A model generated the notes under the pieces. It was not told the DNA's origin, did no database searches, and worked only from the letters and a program-made list of their open reading frames with translations. A stretch of DNA of 53,924 bases from an uncultured Clostridia bacterium. GTDB lineage: Bacteria > Bacillota > Clostridia > Oscillospirales > Oscillospiraceae. Where the stretch lies: contig CAKNZJ010000081.1 of NCBI GenBank assembly GCA_932222125.1, positions 1-53,924 of the forward strand, read 5' to 3'. Shown here piece by piece: positions 8,374 to 16,307 of the stretch (the first letter of the stretch is position 1; each line of letters starts with the position of its first letter). A program made the position numbers and the translations under genes.

Positions 8374-9108
8374 CTAATTCATCAAGGCAAAAATAAAATT
8401 AATGGACGAAAACAAGTTGCAGAGGCAGTGGAAAACCATAGCAATGTAAATATTCTCTTTCTTATAAGCAACCGTAAAGGCAACCGCAAATGTGCAAATA
8501 CGGAAAATGTTATTGTAGGGAAGCCACCAATGGTAGAAAGAGAACGCTACCGAAACCAAAATTGGGGCGGCAATTCCGTAACGATCCATCCTTTCCGTTA
8601 AATATCCCCGAAAGTAAATTTCTTCTATAATCGGACAAATCAGCACATTCATTATAAGATATAGAACGGCGGTAAAGACAAGTATACTTCTTGGATATTG
8701 TTTTACAAGTTCAAAGTTGCTCCAATTAAAATATTCGGGGAAAATTGTGTAAAACCATTTTGCAGGTGTGGCAAATATCCAGTCCTCTAAAGCTCCTACT
8801 GTGACAGACATGATCCCCGCGATGCCGAACAGCACAAGTCCATAGAGGAAAACCTTCCACCAAGCCATTTTTCTGCATTTTGAAAAAACAATTTGCAGAC
8901 CAGCCCTCCCATACTCGCGCTTGTTCGCTGTCAGGACAACGGCCAACTCGAATACAAACAAGGTTAAAGTGGATAACATGAAAAAGAGTGCAATCGACGG
9001 GATGCCCTGCCATACCATGCCTAACGCAAAATACAAGGCAGTAACTATTGCGCTGGGCACCAGCGTAACAAAAAATAATTCTGAAATTGTCATATCTTTT
9101 GATTTCAT
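8374..9108 (-). CDS. CPBP family intramembrane protease
   Basis: Membrane glutamic protease of the CPBP (Abi/CAAX-like) family, often linked to bacteriocin maturation or immunity. The product has about seven hydrophobic helices and the family motifs EExxxR (PIIEEIYFRGYL) and a downstream FHCLCNLFSS segment (HxxxN). I take the ATG at 9108 (MKSKDMTISELFF); a GTG four codons upstream at 9120 is possible, and neither has a strong ribosome site. It lies upstream of the ABC permease on the same strand with a 90-bp gap, and downstream of the MFS gene, so the genes may be one transcription unit. Confidence 0.85.
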   Translation of the reverse strand: MKSKDMTISELFFVTLVPSAIVTALYFALGMVWQGIPSIALFFMLSTLTLFVFELAVVLTANKREYGRAGLQIVFSKCRKMAWWKVFLYGLVLFGIAGIMSVTVGALEDWIFATPAKWFYTIFPEYFNWSNFELVKQYPRSILVFTAVLYLIMNVLICPIIEEIYFRGYLTERMDRYGIAAPILVSVAFSFYHWWLPYNNIFRICTFAVAFTVAYKKENIYIAMVFHCLCNLFSSINFIFALMN

Positions 9109-9149
9109 TTGCTTTCTCACTTTCTAAATTCTTTCATGATGATTACTTA

Positions 9150-10382
9150 TTAATCCTTCTCTAACTGCCGGACGCTTTTTGGCATATAGAGTACCGTAGC
9201 CGTCAGCCCTAGCAGAACACCCGCCGCCATCACGCACCAGGCCGCGCCCCGGCCTACGCCGATCTGGAACTGGAGGGCGATACGATCAGCAATTGCCCCC
9301 GCCGCACCATAGGCCACCACATAGCCGATTTGTGACAGGAACCCAATCAGGCCCCAAGCCCGCCCCTGTAACTCGTCTGGGATGTTCACCCGGACTAAAT
9401 AATCCATGCAGGTGTTGGCAAAGGGTAGGGTGGCAAAGAACAAAAACCCAAACGAGCAAATGAGATAGATATTCTCCCGTAGCCCGAACCCCACCATACC
9501 CACCCCCGCCACCAGCAGGGACAGACACAGCTTTTTGACATAACCCCGCTGGACACCCTTGGTCCCCAGGAACAGGCTGGACACTAGCATCCCGGAGGCA
9601 CAAACCGTTTCCCCAATCCCCAGCGTGGTGCTATCGGCAAAGTCCAGAATAAGCGGTTGGGCCAGAGTTTGGAACGTACCCATAAAGCAGGTTAAAAGTG
9701 CGGAAACCGTAATCAAGATCAGAATACCGCGATTGCCGGTGACAGCTTGCCAGCCCTGCCGCAGGCTGTCCACAAAGGAGTCCTGTTGTTCCGCCATTTT
9801 CCTTGCAATGCCCTTCCGCACAAAAGCGGCGGCGAACACGGTGGGGAAAAACGTGCAAATGTCGATGACCAGCAGCAGTTTGATGTCGCTGACGGCCAGC
9901 AACACTCCCGCTAAAACGGGAGAGATCATATACCGGGCGCTCCCTGCAAGGCTCACCAATCCGCTGGCCTTGGAATATTCCTCTTTTGTCAGCAAGTCGG
10001 TCACGGTGGCCCGGTAGGACGGCTCCAACAGCGCGGAAAAAGTGGAGCTGACAAATACACCGATACAAATTTGCCAGAGAGCGGCCTCACTCCGCACCAT
10101 GCACAGCAGTATGTAGAGAATGCCCAGCGCTGAGCAGCCGTCCCCCAGCATCATTAGCAATCGCCGGTCATATCGATCTGCCAGTACCCCGGCGGGGACG
10201 CTTAACAGCAGCGTGGGCAGAAAAGCCAGCAGGGTGACAAGCGCCATACTGGCTGCGCTCCCAGTTTGACGGAACACATAGACGCCCAGGCCAAAGCTGG
10301 TTAGCCCGCCGCCAATGGCGGAGATCAACTCCCCCGCCCATAGCAGCATGAATCTTGGAAAGTTGCTTTGTTGATTTACCAT
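9150..10382 (-). CDS. MFS drug-efflux-type transporter
   Basis: A 410-aa major facilitator of the MFS_3/EntS-like group with about 12 membrane helices. Motif A is visible after helix 2 (GVLADRYDRRLLMMLGD), and the N-terminus FPRFMLLWAGELISAIGGG is typical of Firmicutes efflux proteins. The ATG at 10382 is preceded by AAGGAGGAAACC, much better than upstream in-frame codons. Just before this ribosome site is an operator-like sequence (10401-10413) almost the same as the one in the tetR promoter at 11695-11707, so the TetR protein probably represses this exporter. Substrate unknown. Confidence 0.88.
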   Translation of the reverse strand: MVNQQSNFPRFMLLWAGELISAIGGGLTSFGLGVYVFRQTGSAASMALVTLLAFLPTLLLSVPAGVLADRYDRRLLMMLGDGCSALGILYILLCMVRSEAALWQICIGVFVSSTFSALLEPSYRATVTDLLTKEEYSKASGLVSLAGSARYMISPVLAGVLLAVSDIKLLLVIDICTFFPTVFAAAFVRKGIARKMAEQQDSFVDSLRQGWQAVTGNRGILILITVSALLTCFMGTFQTLAQPLILDFADSTTLGIGETVCASGMLVSSLFLGTKGVQRGYVKKLCLSLLVAGVGMVGFGLRENIYLICSFGFLFFATLPFANTCMDYLVRVNIPDELQGRAWGLIGFLSQIGYVVAYGAAGAIADRIALQFQIGVGRGAAWCVMAAGVLLGLTATVLYMPKSVRQLEKD

Positions 10383-10400
10383 GGTTTCCTCCTTATAGAC

Positions 10401-10413
10401 CGTCAATCTGTCG
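10401..10413 (-). promoter_or_regulatory. Candidate TetR operator before the MFS gene
   Basis: CGTCAATCTGTCG differs at one base from the perfect palindrome CGACAATCTGTCG found in the tetR promoter, and the identity extends into the flanking CC and AT. It lies between a TTATAT -10-like hexamer (10419-10414, minus) and the ribosome site, where a bound repressor would block transcription. Confidence 0.55.
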
Positions 10414-10644
10414 ATATAAGGCTGCAAAATAAAGGAATGCTGTGGTTCCCTTATTTTGATTCTAACCTCAGTTTTTCGATAAAGCTGAATATCACACTTC
10501 TTTTTTACTCCATAAAGCTGTATATTCCCAAAATTTATATATATGGGTACAACAATATGTAAGGTTAAGTTGCATATCCGTTTATACTTGAAAAGTAATT
10601 ACGTCTGATAATACAACAGCAACTAAAGTGCTGTTTTTACTTTT

Positions 10645-11000
10645 TACAAGCATCTTTTCAATAAGCACTTTTTCAATAGGTGGCTGCCGGTCAAAAGGCG
10701 ATAATCAGACATAAAAAGAATAAAACCCACTATCGCAACCACTGTTCCAATTAATCCGTACCTTTTGGACCCATCCACCACCCCTTCTGAAAATCCAGCT
10801 TCCATTTAGGATATAGTATTCTTAAATACAAACAGGCTATTGTCACTATAATCAAGAAATTGATCACCAGTGTAAAATAAAAAGGTTCTATGTCTGCAAC
10901 TTGAATATTGACAAAGAACGCACTCGGAATACCCATTATGTCTATAAATGCGATTACCAAAGTTAAAACTACTATTATAAATAAACTCTCACTTGTTCAT
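10645..11000 (-). pseudogene. CPBP family protease remnant, frameshifted and truncated
   Basis: A GGAG ribosome site precedes ATG AAC AAG at 11000, which runs straight into a stop. Shifting frame gives SESLFIIVVLTLVIAFIDIMG and two more hydrophobic helices to LDFQKGWWMGPK. A second shift near 10745 gives LIGTVVAIVGFILFMSD, and a third gives FDRQPPIEKVLIE, a segment typical of CPBP proteases just before the EExxxR motif. The catalytic motifs themselves are missing. At least three frameshifts and the 3' truncation make it dead. It is distinct in sequence from the intact CPBP gene at 8374-9108. Confidence 0.65.
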
Positions 11001-11038
11001 AACATTATCTCCAAGCATTGATCTGTTTACTTCACCCA

Positions 11039-11662
11039 TCATCCAAAAATCGGGAGAATAGTCTCTTGCAGACTGTCCCGCTCCATCCCCAGCAGCCGCT
11101 CCAGATTATAGATGAACGCGATAATCTTTCTCTGCCGCTCCTCCCCACTGTATCTAGCCAAGTCATCAAATACTGTGTTGGAATATAACAGCGTCATTTC
11201 CGCTACCTCTGCCGGGTAGTCCGTCTGACAAATCCCCTGGGCAATCCCTTCCTCAATCAAAGCAGTAACGACTGGATTCACCCCCGCCAGCAGCCGCTCC
11301 TGCATCTTCTGGTGCATGAGTGCGTTCTGCGGCTTATGCACCTGCTCCATAATTTCATGTCCAAGATCGTTATTCACATTCAGCGCCATCATCATCAGCG
11401 TCAGGCGCTGCAATACCGGCATATCCTTCTTCCTAGCAATTTCGCTGGCCTTTGCCACCAAGCTGCCATTCATTCGCTCAATCATGGCATCCAGAATGTC
11501 TTCCTTGGACTTGAAGTGGTAGTAGAGCGTTCCCCTGGCAATGCCGATCTCATTTAGAATGTCCGTTGTGCTGGTGCCATCAAAGCCCTTTGCCCCAAAG
11601 AGCCGTTCCGCTATATCCAATATCTCGTTTTTCCGTTCCTCTGCTCCTTTGACGATACGCAC
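11039..11662 (-). CDS. TetR/AcrR family transcriptional repressor
   Basis: A one-domain DNA-binding protein with a C-terminal ligand/dimer domain. The N-terminus RIVKGAEERKNEILDIAERLF followed by STTDILNEIGIARGTLYYHFKSKEDIL is a clear TetR helix-turn-helix (about residues 10-55). I choose the GTG at 11662 because GGGGAGAGGG lies 5 bases upstream; an ATG at 11680 gives six more residues but has no ribosome site. The promoter (11714-11742) is followed at once by a perfect palindrome (11695-11707), so the gene is probably autorepressed, and a near copy sits before the MFS exporter. Likely inducer: an MFS substrate. Confidence 0.9.
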   Translation of the reverse strand: MRIVKGAEERKNEILDIAERLFGAKGFDGTSTTDILNEIGIARGTLYYHFKSKEDILDAMIERMNGSLVAKASEIARKKDMPVLQRLTLMMMALNVNNDLGHEIMEQVHKPQNALMHQKMQERLLAGVNPVVTALIEEGIAQGICQTDYPAEVAEMTLLYSNTVFDDLARYSGEERQRKIIAFIYNLERLLGMERDSLQETILPIFG

Positions 11663-11694
11663 AGTACCCTCTCCCCCCATGCCTGAGCACCAAC

Positions 11695-11707
11695 CGACAA
11701 TCTGTCG
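11695..11707 (-). promoter_or_regulatory. Operator palindrome at the tetR start site
   Basis: CGACA-ATC-TGTCG is a perfect 5+5 palindrome placed 7 bases after the -10 box, over the expected transcription start. The same core recurs before the MFS gene. Confidence 0.65.
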
Positions 11708-11713
11708 ATTGAT

Positions 11714-11742
11714 ATATTAGCACGGAGGACTGCGGTTGTCAA
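11714..11742 (-). promoter_or_regulatory. Sigma-A promoter of tetR
   Basis: TTGACA (11742-11737) and TAATAT (11719-11714) on the minus strand with a 17-bp spacer. Confidence 0.75.
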
Positions 11743-11837
11743 TAGCACCATTGGATGAACTGAGTTGATAAGAAATAATTTCCCAATTATTTCACCGATA
11801 TGCCGATGCTTCTACAAGGCATTTACAGTCCGTTGAA

Positions 11838-12244
11838 GTGGAACAATCAGGAATTACAGTAAAACCACCCATTGGCTTGACTAGCTCTTTTGTGATACTT
11901 ACCGTTTTAATTGATATACTCGGTGCATCCCTTTTTAAAAAGCGTATAGGCGCACAGGAGTTGGCAGATATATTTGAAATTTCGCCTCGTACAATCTATC
12001 GTGACATAGATCCAATCAATTTGACAGGTATTCCTATTCCTATCTCTCAATATCGGGAGTTGATGGCGGCCTTGAAATTATGCCGGAGTACAAGGTTGAT
12101 AAAAATGTTTTTTCGACTGCCGATCTTTCCGCAATCTTGATGAGGCTCTCCAATCTTTCCAACATGGTACGAGGTGATGAACTTGTAAACGCTCTTGCAA
12201 AAGTCAAGAGTTTCATCCCTGCCGACAATGCTTATGTGGGGTAA
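11838..12244 (+). pseudogene. YafY/WYL-type HTH regulator remnant
   Basis: The first frame contains FKKRIGAQELADIFEISPRTIYRDID, the DeoR-like helix-turn-helix that begins WYL regulators. After about 12035 the protein continues in another frame: SGVDGGLEIMPEYKVDKNVFS, then TADLSAILMRLSNLSNMVRG and ELVNALAKVKSFIPADNA, followed by a stop at 12244. The C-terminal WYL sensor domain (some 150 residues) is missing. One frameshift plus truncation make it non-functional. It lies divergent from tetR. Confidence 0.75.
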
Positions 12245-12389
12245 AGTAACGCACAAGAATTTGATAGACAATAACCCATTATCCCGTAACACAAAGAGAA
12301 ATTTATTATTTTTCTGAAAATGTTAAAATGCGTTGCTTGTGGCAACGGGCAGTTTAAACTACAATAGTGGTGAAAGGAGGCCATCCCTA

Positions 12390-12899
12390 ATGCTCAACGA
12401 AAATATTAAAGCAATCAGAAAATCAAAGGGACTTTCACAACAAGAGCTTGCTGTCAAACTGAACATCGTGCGACAGACAGTTTCTAAATGGGAACAAGGA
12501 CTGTCAGTTCCCGATTCTGATATGTTAATCTCCTTATCGGAAGTGCTTGAAACCTCTGTAAGCACGCTGTTGGGAGAAACTGTTATCGAAACGGAGGTGG
12601 ATACTTTAAAAACCATTTCCGAAAAATTGGAGGTGATAAACTTGCAACTGGCACAAAGGAAAACCACGAGAAGAAAAATGATTCATTGGTCACTTATTTC
12701 GTTATGTACAATCATAGTAATAGTTTTTGCAATCTTATTGTCATTAGAAAGTTCTTACTTGGGGTGGGATTATAGTGACCCCGAAACCGCTGTTCTTGGA
12801 GTGGCATTTCACTCATTTGAATGGCTGTTTGTCAGAATAGCGCCGATTATCCTTATTGGTGCAATCATTGGCATTTTTTTAACATGGAAGAAAGAATAA
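12390..12899 (+). CDS. Membrane-anchored XRE-family HTH regulator
   Basis: A 169-aa protein with an N-terminal Cro/CI helix-turn-helix (LNENIKAIRKSKGLSQQELA, then NIVRQTVSKWEQGLSVPDSD; residues 1-65), a short coiled linker and two C-terminal membrane helices (about 103-125 and 145-165). This arrangement is common in Firmicutes regulators that sense the membrane or a partner peptide. AAAGGAGG lies 9 bases before the ATG at 12390. A hairpin at 12908-12936 follows. No adjacent target is obvious, since the neighbouring regulators are broken. Confidence 0.85.
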   Translation: MLNENIKAIRKSKGLSQQELAVKLNIVRQTVSKWEQGLSVPDSDMLISLSEVLETSVSTLLGETVIETEVDTLKTISEKLEVINLQLAQRKTTRRKMIHWSLISLCTIIVIVFAILLSLESSYLGWDYSDPETAVLGVAFHSFEWLFVRIAPIILIGAIIGIFLTWKKE

Positions 12900-12907
12900 T
12901 AACTAAT

Positions 12908-12936
12908 GGCAGGGTATCCAGACCAGATACCCTGCC
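12908..12936 (+). terminator. Hairpin after the XRE gene
   Basis: Perfect 11-bp stem (12908-12918 with 12926-12936), 7-nt loop. It has no clear T run, so termination is probable rather than certain. Confidence 0.45.
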
Positions 12937-12975
12937 GGTTACTATCTCATAGGATATTTACGATAGAAACGAGAA

Positions 12976-13014
12976 ATCCGAACCCATCCTCCACTTGGAA
13001 GACGGCGTTCGGAT
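12976..13014 (-). terminator. Terminator of the tRNA-Pro transcript
   Basis: The outer 8-bp stem (12976-12983 with 13007-13014) encloses a second, wobble-rich stem. On the minus strand it is followed by TTTCTCGTTTC and lies 11 bases after the tRNA 3' end. Confidence 0.65.
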
Positions 13015-13024
13015 CATCATAAGT

Positions 13025-13100
<76 letters not shown>

Positions 13101-13305
13101 ATATGAAGTTTGGGGGTACTCACTGGGGCATCCATATTTGGAAACCTGCCCCATCCGTTGCCCTATTGCTTATTATAACACCACTCTACTCCATTTTCAA
13201 CCCCTTACTTTCCGTCCCTGTTCAAGATTTATGTTGCTGGTTGAAACTCCGGCAATTCCACGCTATAATTAAAATGGCAAATCCTCATTTGCAGAGGTGA
13301 ACAAA

Positions 13306-13947
13306 ATGAAAGATGGAAAAAATCCGAATCCAAACACAATACATCCGATTGCTGGATATGATAAAGAAATCTATGTAAAACCGATGGTTACAAACCCGAA
13401 TATCATTGTTGGAGACTTTACATATATTGCGGATTCGGAGTTTGAAAGTCACGTTTCACATCTGTATGATTGGAACGATGATAAACTAATTATCGGGAAA
13501 TTCTGTCAGATTGCCGCAGGGGTTGAGTTTATTATGAATGGCGCAAACCATCAGATGAACGCTGTCTCTACATTTCCTTTCTATACGTTGGAGGGCTGGG
13601 AGATGTCCCCGCCTACAAAGTCTGACCTGCCGCTAAAAGGAGATACCGTCATTGGAAATGATGTGTGGATTGGCCAGAATGCGGTAATTCTTCCCGGCGT
13701 GCATATCGGAGATGGCGCAGTCATCGGAGCAAACAGCGTAGTAGGTCATGATGTTGAAAGCTATACGATTGCTGCCGGTAATCCTGCAAAAATACTCCGC
13801 AGACGCTTTGACAATGAAATAATTGAACTGTTGCTCAGATTCAAATGGTGGGATAGGAGTATTGATGAAATTAATCGCCTTATCCCGATACTTAGCTGCA
13901 GCGATTTGGAAAAAGTTAAGGCTGAGCTAAAAAAGCGATTAGAATGA
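13306..13947 (+). CDS. Vat-type O-acetyltransferase (streptogramin A family)
   Basis: A left-handed beta-helix (hexapeptide) acetyltransferase of the Vat/CatB group, which uses acetyl-CoA to acetylate streptogramin A antibiotics or chloramphenicol. Over 213 aa it shows the group's conserved blocks: NPNTIHPIAG, KLIIGKFCQIAAGVEFIMNG followed by ANHQMNAVSTFPF with the catalytic His, PLKGDTVIGNDVWIGQNAVI, AAGNPAKILRRRFD and LLLRFKWWD. It resembles Vat more than CatB. The start ATG (13306) follows AGAGGTG; a GTG three codons upstream is less likely. The gene is visibly richer in A+T than the core genes and sits beside tRNA-Pro, suggesting acquisition. Activity on an antibiotic is inference. Confidence 0.85.
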   Translation: MKDGKNPNPNTIHPIAGYDKEIYVKPMVTNPNIIVGDFTYIADSEFESHVSHLYDWNDDKLIIGKFCQIAAGVEFIMNGANHQMNAVSTFPFYTLEGWEMSPPTKSDLPLKGDTVIGNDVWIGQNAVILPGVHIGDGAVIGANSVVGHDVESYTIAAGNPAKILRRRFDNEIIELLLRFKWWDRSIDEINRLIPILSCSDLEKVKAELKKRLE

Positions 13948-13965
13948 CAACTTCTAGTTTGCCGG

Positions 13966-13998
13966 GCGGTCACAATTCAAGGGTGGTCGCTCGCTTTT
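13966..13998 (+). terminator. Terminator of the acetyltransferase gene
   Basis: 8-bp stem with two G-U pairs (13966-13973 with 13983-13990), followed by TCGCTTTTGC. Confidence 0.55.
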
Positions 13999-14054
13999 GC
14001 TATTTTGACGAATGCTTTTATCAAATAGCTGTCAGCAACACAAATCCTGAACGG

Positions 14055-14112
14055 GGAGCTTTCCTCCATCAGAGGGCGCAAAGCTCCTACTTCTCTTCGC
14101 GTCCTCTGATGG
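14055..14112. repeat. Two overlapping, mutually exclusive hairpins
   Basis: Arms 14066-14079 and 14099-14112 pair over 14 bp (one G-U). Separately GGAGCTTT at 14055-14062 pairs with AAAGCTCC at 14080-14087. Both cannot form together. They lie between the convergent acetyltransferase and XpaC-like genes and probably help end both transcripts. Confidence 0.5.
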
Positions 14113-14125
14113 TCTTCCTATTCCG

Positions 14126-15538
14126 TCACATGGGCATAGTCATGCCGTCATCGGACAATCCGTCCTTCCTGAGCATATTCTCCAGCACCTCCACATCAGA
14201 GGTGATATCCATGGCGTCATCTTGAAACAGCCTATCCAGCTGTTTTTCAAAGCCTGCCACCACCTGGTCCATCATCCCCTCAATACGGGCCTTGGCCGCA
14301 GAAATATTCTCTCCCTCAATCCCCTGGGCCTCCAGCTGGGCATAGGCTCGCAAAATTTTCAATGTGGTGGGCAAATAATAGTTGAGGAACGAACGCAGCT
14401 GGGCCTCCCGATTGGGATGGGTTTTCTGATAGGCCAAAATCTTCCCCGAGATCTCCTCAATCCGGCGAATTTTCGCAGACATAGCCTTATCCGGAATCTC
14501 ATCATTGACCTGTCGGATCTGCCGGAGAAGGTCGTCCTCTTGCTCCGAACGCGACTGCTCTCCTGCCCATTCCCGGGGTTCAGGCCGGCGATATCCCATC
14601 TCGGTGAGAAACAGTTTTCCCTCCGCCAGATCCAGATAGCCCGTGGGCAAAATCCCTTTGGAGAGCATCCGCCGCAAGTCCTTACACAGCCGGTTCACGG
14701 ATACTCCAAAAGTGGCCGCCATATGGGCCAAAGGAACCTCCTGATTGGCCCCAATATAGCCCAAATAGTTCACATACCGTTCTCCTCGGTGCTTTTGTGA
14801 AATACCACTGGCCAGCATGACCACACCCCCAGCCAGGAATATCCCCACTACGAGCAGGCCGGCCAATTCATCAGCGGGAAACTCACCTTCCATCAGTTCA
14901 TCCAAAAACTCGATCAAAACCGGGAAAAATGCGCTCCCAAATATACCAGTCATAATGCCGCCGCCGATAATCAGCTCCGTGCCCCCAGAAGCCGCCTTAC
15001 GCCGCTGCTTTTGCGTCCATCCCTGCTTACCTCGGATGTTCCAGCTCTCGTCCCATTTCTTGGTAGATTTATGGGCATTCTGTTCCCCTTTAACCCCGCT
15101 GCCTGTCTCCCAGGCGCCTGGTCCTCCCTGTTGACTCTGCCAATGTCTGCCATGGCCGGCAGACTTGTTTCCTCCTTGGAACAGATCATCGCCTACATTG
15201 ATCACCGTATCCCGCATCTGACGAACAGCCCTTCTGGCCTCCTGCCGATACGCCTCCTTCTCTGAACGACTCATTGAGCCTAGCTTACGCACAAACCAGA
15301 GAAACGCAATCACCTTTGTAACCAGACTTGGAATAAGGGCTAGCACCCCCATCCCAATCCACTCTCCCCAGCCGTTTTGGTTCTTCCCGGGCCTCTTTGG
15401 CCCCATAGGGCCTGCGCCGGGCTGATAGCCATAGTCATAACGATAACCAGACCCACCCTGACAATTTTGATTAGAATATTTCTGGCGGCCTGGGTCATTT
15501 TGGTCATCGTGGTAATGGTAAGAATCTGCCATATCCAT
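14126..15538 (-). CDS. XpaC-like (5-bromo-4-chloroindolyl phosphate hydrolysis family) protein
   Basis: About 470 aa. Order of parts: a Tyr/His/Asn/Gln/Gly-rich N-terminal stretch (about 1-55), a membrane helix (WIGMGVLALIPSLVTKVIAF), a polar linker, two adjacent membrane helices (GGGIMTGIFGSAFFPVLIEF and LAGLLVVGIFLAGGVVML), a winged-helix-like segment (MAATFGVSVNRLCKDLRRML) and the C-terminal helical XpaC domain (LRSFLNYYLPTTLKILRAYA). The family name reflects a B. subtilis phenotype; no enzymatic mechanism is established. The usual partner TelA is not next to it here. Start at 15538 (ATGGATATGG) follows AAAGGA; the ATG at 15532 is equally possible. The longer upstream frame runs through non-coding DNA and is rejected. 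Confidence 0.82.
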   Translation of the reverse strand: MDMADSYHYHDDQNDPGRQKYSNQNCQGGSGYRYDYGYQPGAGPMGPKRPGKNQNGWGEWIGMGVLALIPSLVTKVIAFLWFVRKLGSMSRSEKEAYRQEARRAVRQMRDTVINVGDDLFQGGNKSAGHGRHWQSQQGGPGAWETGSGVKGEQNAHKSTKKWDESWNIRGKQGWTQKQRRKAASGGTELIIGGGIMTGIFGSAFFPVLIEFLDELMEGEFPADELAGLLVVGIFLAGGVVMLASGISQKHRGERYVNYLGYIGANQEVPLAHMAATFGVSVNRLCKDLRRMLSKGILPTGYLDLAEGKLFLTEMGYRRPEPREWAGEQSRSEQEDDLLRQIRQVNDEIPDKAMSAKIRRIEEISGKILAYQKTHPNREAQLRSFLNYYLPTTLKILRAYAQLEAQGIEGENISAAKARIEGMMDQVVAGFEKQLDRLFQDDAMDITSDVEVLENMLRKDGLSDDGMTMPM

Positions 15539-15676
15539 TCGTCCTTTCCGGAGCGGGCTCATCCCCTGCACAAAAAAGCGGGGGACAAAACCATTATATA
15601 CGTTTCCTATTCTTCTGTAAATAACAATACCATTTAATTTTTTATTTAGATTCTCCTCCGCTCCGGCTTTTACCCA

Positions 15677-15704
15677 CATATTCCCTCTCAATAGCGCATA
15701 TAAA
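15677..15704 (+). promoter_or_regulatory. Sigma-E-like promoter of spoIIID
   Basis: CATATT (15677-15682), a 14-bp spacer and CATATAAA (15697-15704) resemble the sporulation sigma-E consensus (ATATT, 14-15 bp, CATACAAT). spoIIID is a sigma-E gene in Bacillus and Clostridioides. Confidence 0.6.
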
Positions 15705-15737
15705 TCTGCCAGTGAACCACAGTAGGGAGTGTTGTGT

Positions 15738-15986
15738 TTGAAAGGGAATATGGAAGATCGCGCCCAGGAGCTGGCGCTATACATCATCGATAACAAGACC
15801 ACTGTTCGCGCAGCCGCCAAAAAATTCGGCATCAGCAAATCTACGGTACATAAGGACTTGAGCGAGCGTCTGCCCGCCTTCAACCACTCCCTTTACGAGC
15901 AGGTCAAATCCATACTGGAGGAAAACAAGGCCGAGCGGCACATCCGGGGCGGTATCGCCACCCGCAAAAAATATAAGGGGATGTGA
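15738..15986 (+). CDS. spoIIID: Sporulation transcriptional regulator SpoIIID
   Basis: DNA-binding regulator of the mother-cell programme. The 82-aa protein shows the near-invariant SpoIIID features: NKTTVRAAAKKFGISKSTVH (helix-turn-helix), KDLSERLPAFN, and the basic C-terminus NKAERHIRGGIATRKKYKG. I choose the TTG at 15738, eight bases after AGGGAG, because it gives an N-terminus (M)KGNMEDRAQELALYI that aligns with homologues starting MKGYIEERA; an ATG at 15750 is the alternative. A sigma-E-like promoter lies upstream and a terminator follows at 16008. This is strong evidence for endospore formation. Confidence 0.93.
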   Translation: MKGNMEDRAQELALYIIDNKTTVRAAAKKFGISKSTVHKDLSERLPAFNHSLYEQVKSILEENKAERHIRGGIATRKKYKGM

Positions 15987-16007
15987 ACGCAGGCCCATCA
16001 AGCCCAC

Positions 16008-16042
16008 AGGGCCATGATTTCCGAATCGTGGCCCTCCTCTTT
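16008..16042 (+). terminator. Terminator of spoIIID
   Basis: 12-bp stem (16008-16019 with 16024-16035, one mismatch) followed by CCTCTTTTGT. Confidence 0.65.
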
Positions 16043-16144
16043 TGTCCATACCCGTCTACACCATGTTGCTCTCTTTTTATTCCAGTTCTGCTTTGATTTG
16101 TATCTTTTTGACACCAAATTGTAACCTTTTTTGCGAAAATTCCC

Positions 16145-16173
16145 TTGCTCATTTTTATATCCAGTGGTATACT
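16145..16173 (+). promoter_or_regulatory. Sigma-A promoter of the VanW gene
   Basis: TTGCTC (16145-16150), 17-bp spacer, TATACT (16168-16173). The rest of the 320-bp gap between spoIIID and the VanW gene holds only the spoIIID terminator and this promoter with its leader. Confidence 0.65.
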
Positions 16174-16307
16174 ACCATCGAGAGCTACTTTATTTTACGA
16201 AATTGTTTGGGACAGCAAATCGGTCCGTCCCTGCATTTGAGCCCACACGCTGAGCGGCTCGTCTATTTTTCAGAACCCTGTGCTCTGATCGGGAGGTTTT
16301 ATCTGCT

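Noticed and set aside
15539..15883. N-terminal extension of the XpaC-like gene
   Set aside because: The extra 115 codons run antisense to spoIIID and its promoter and lack a ribosome site.
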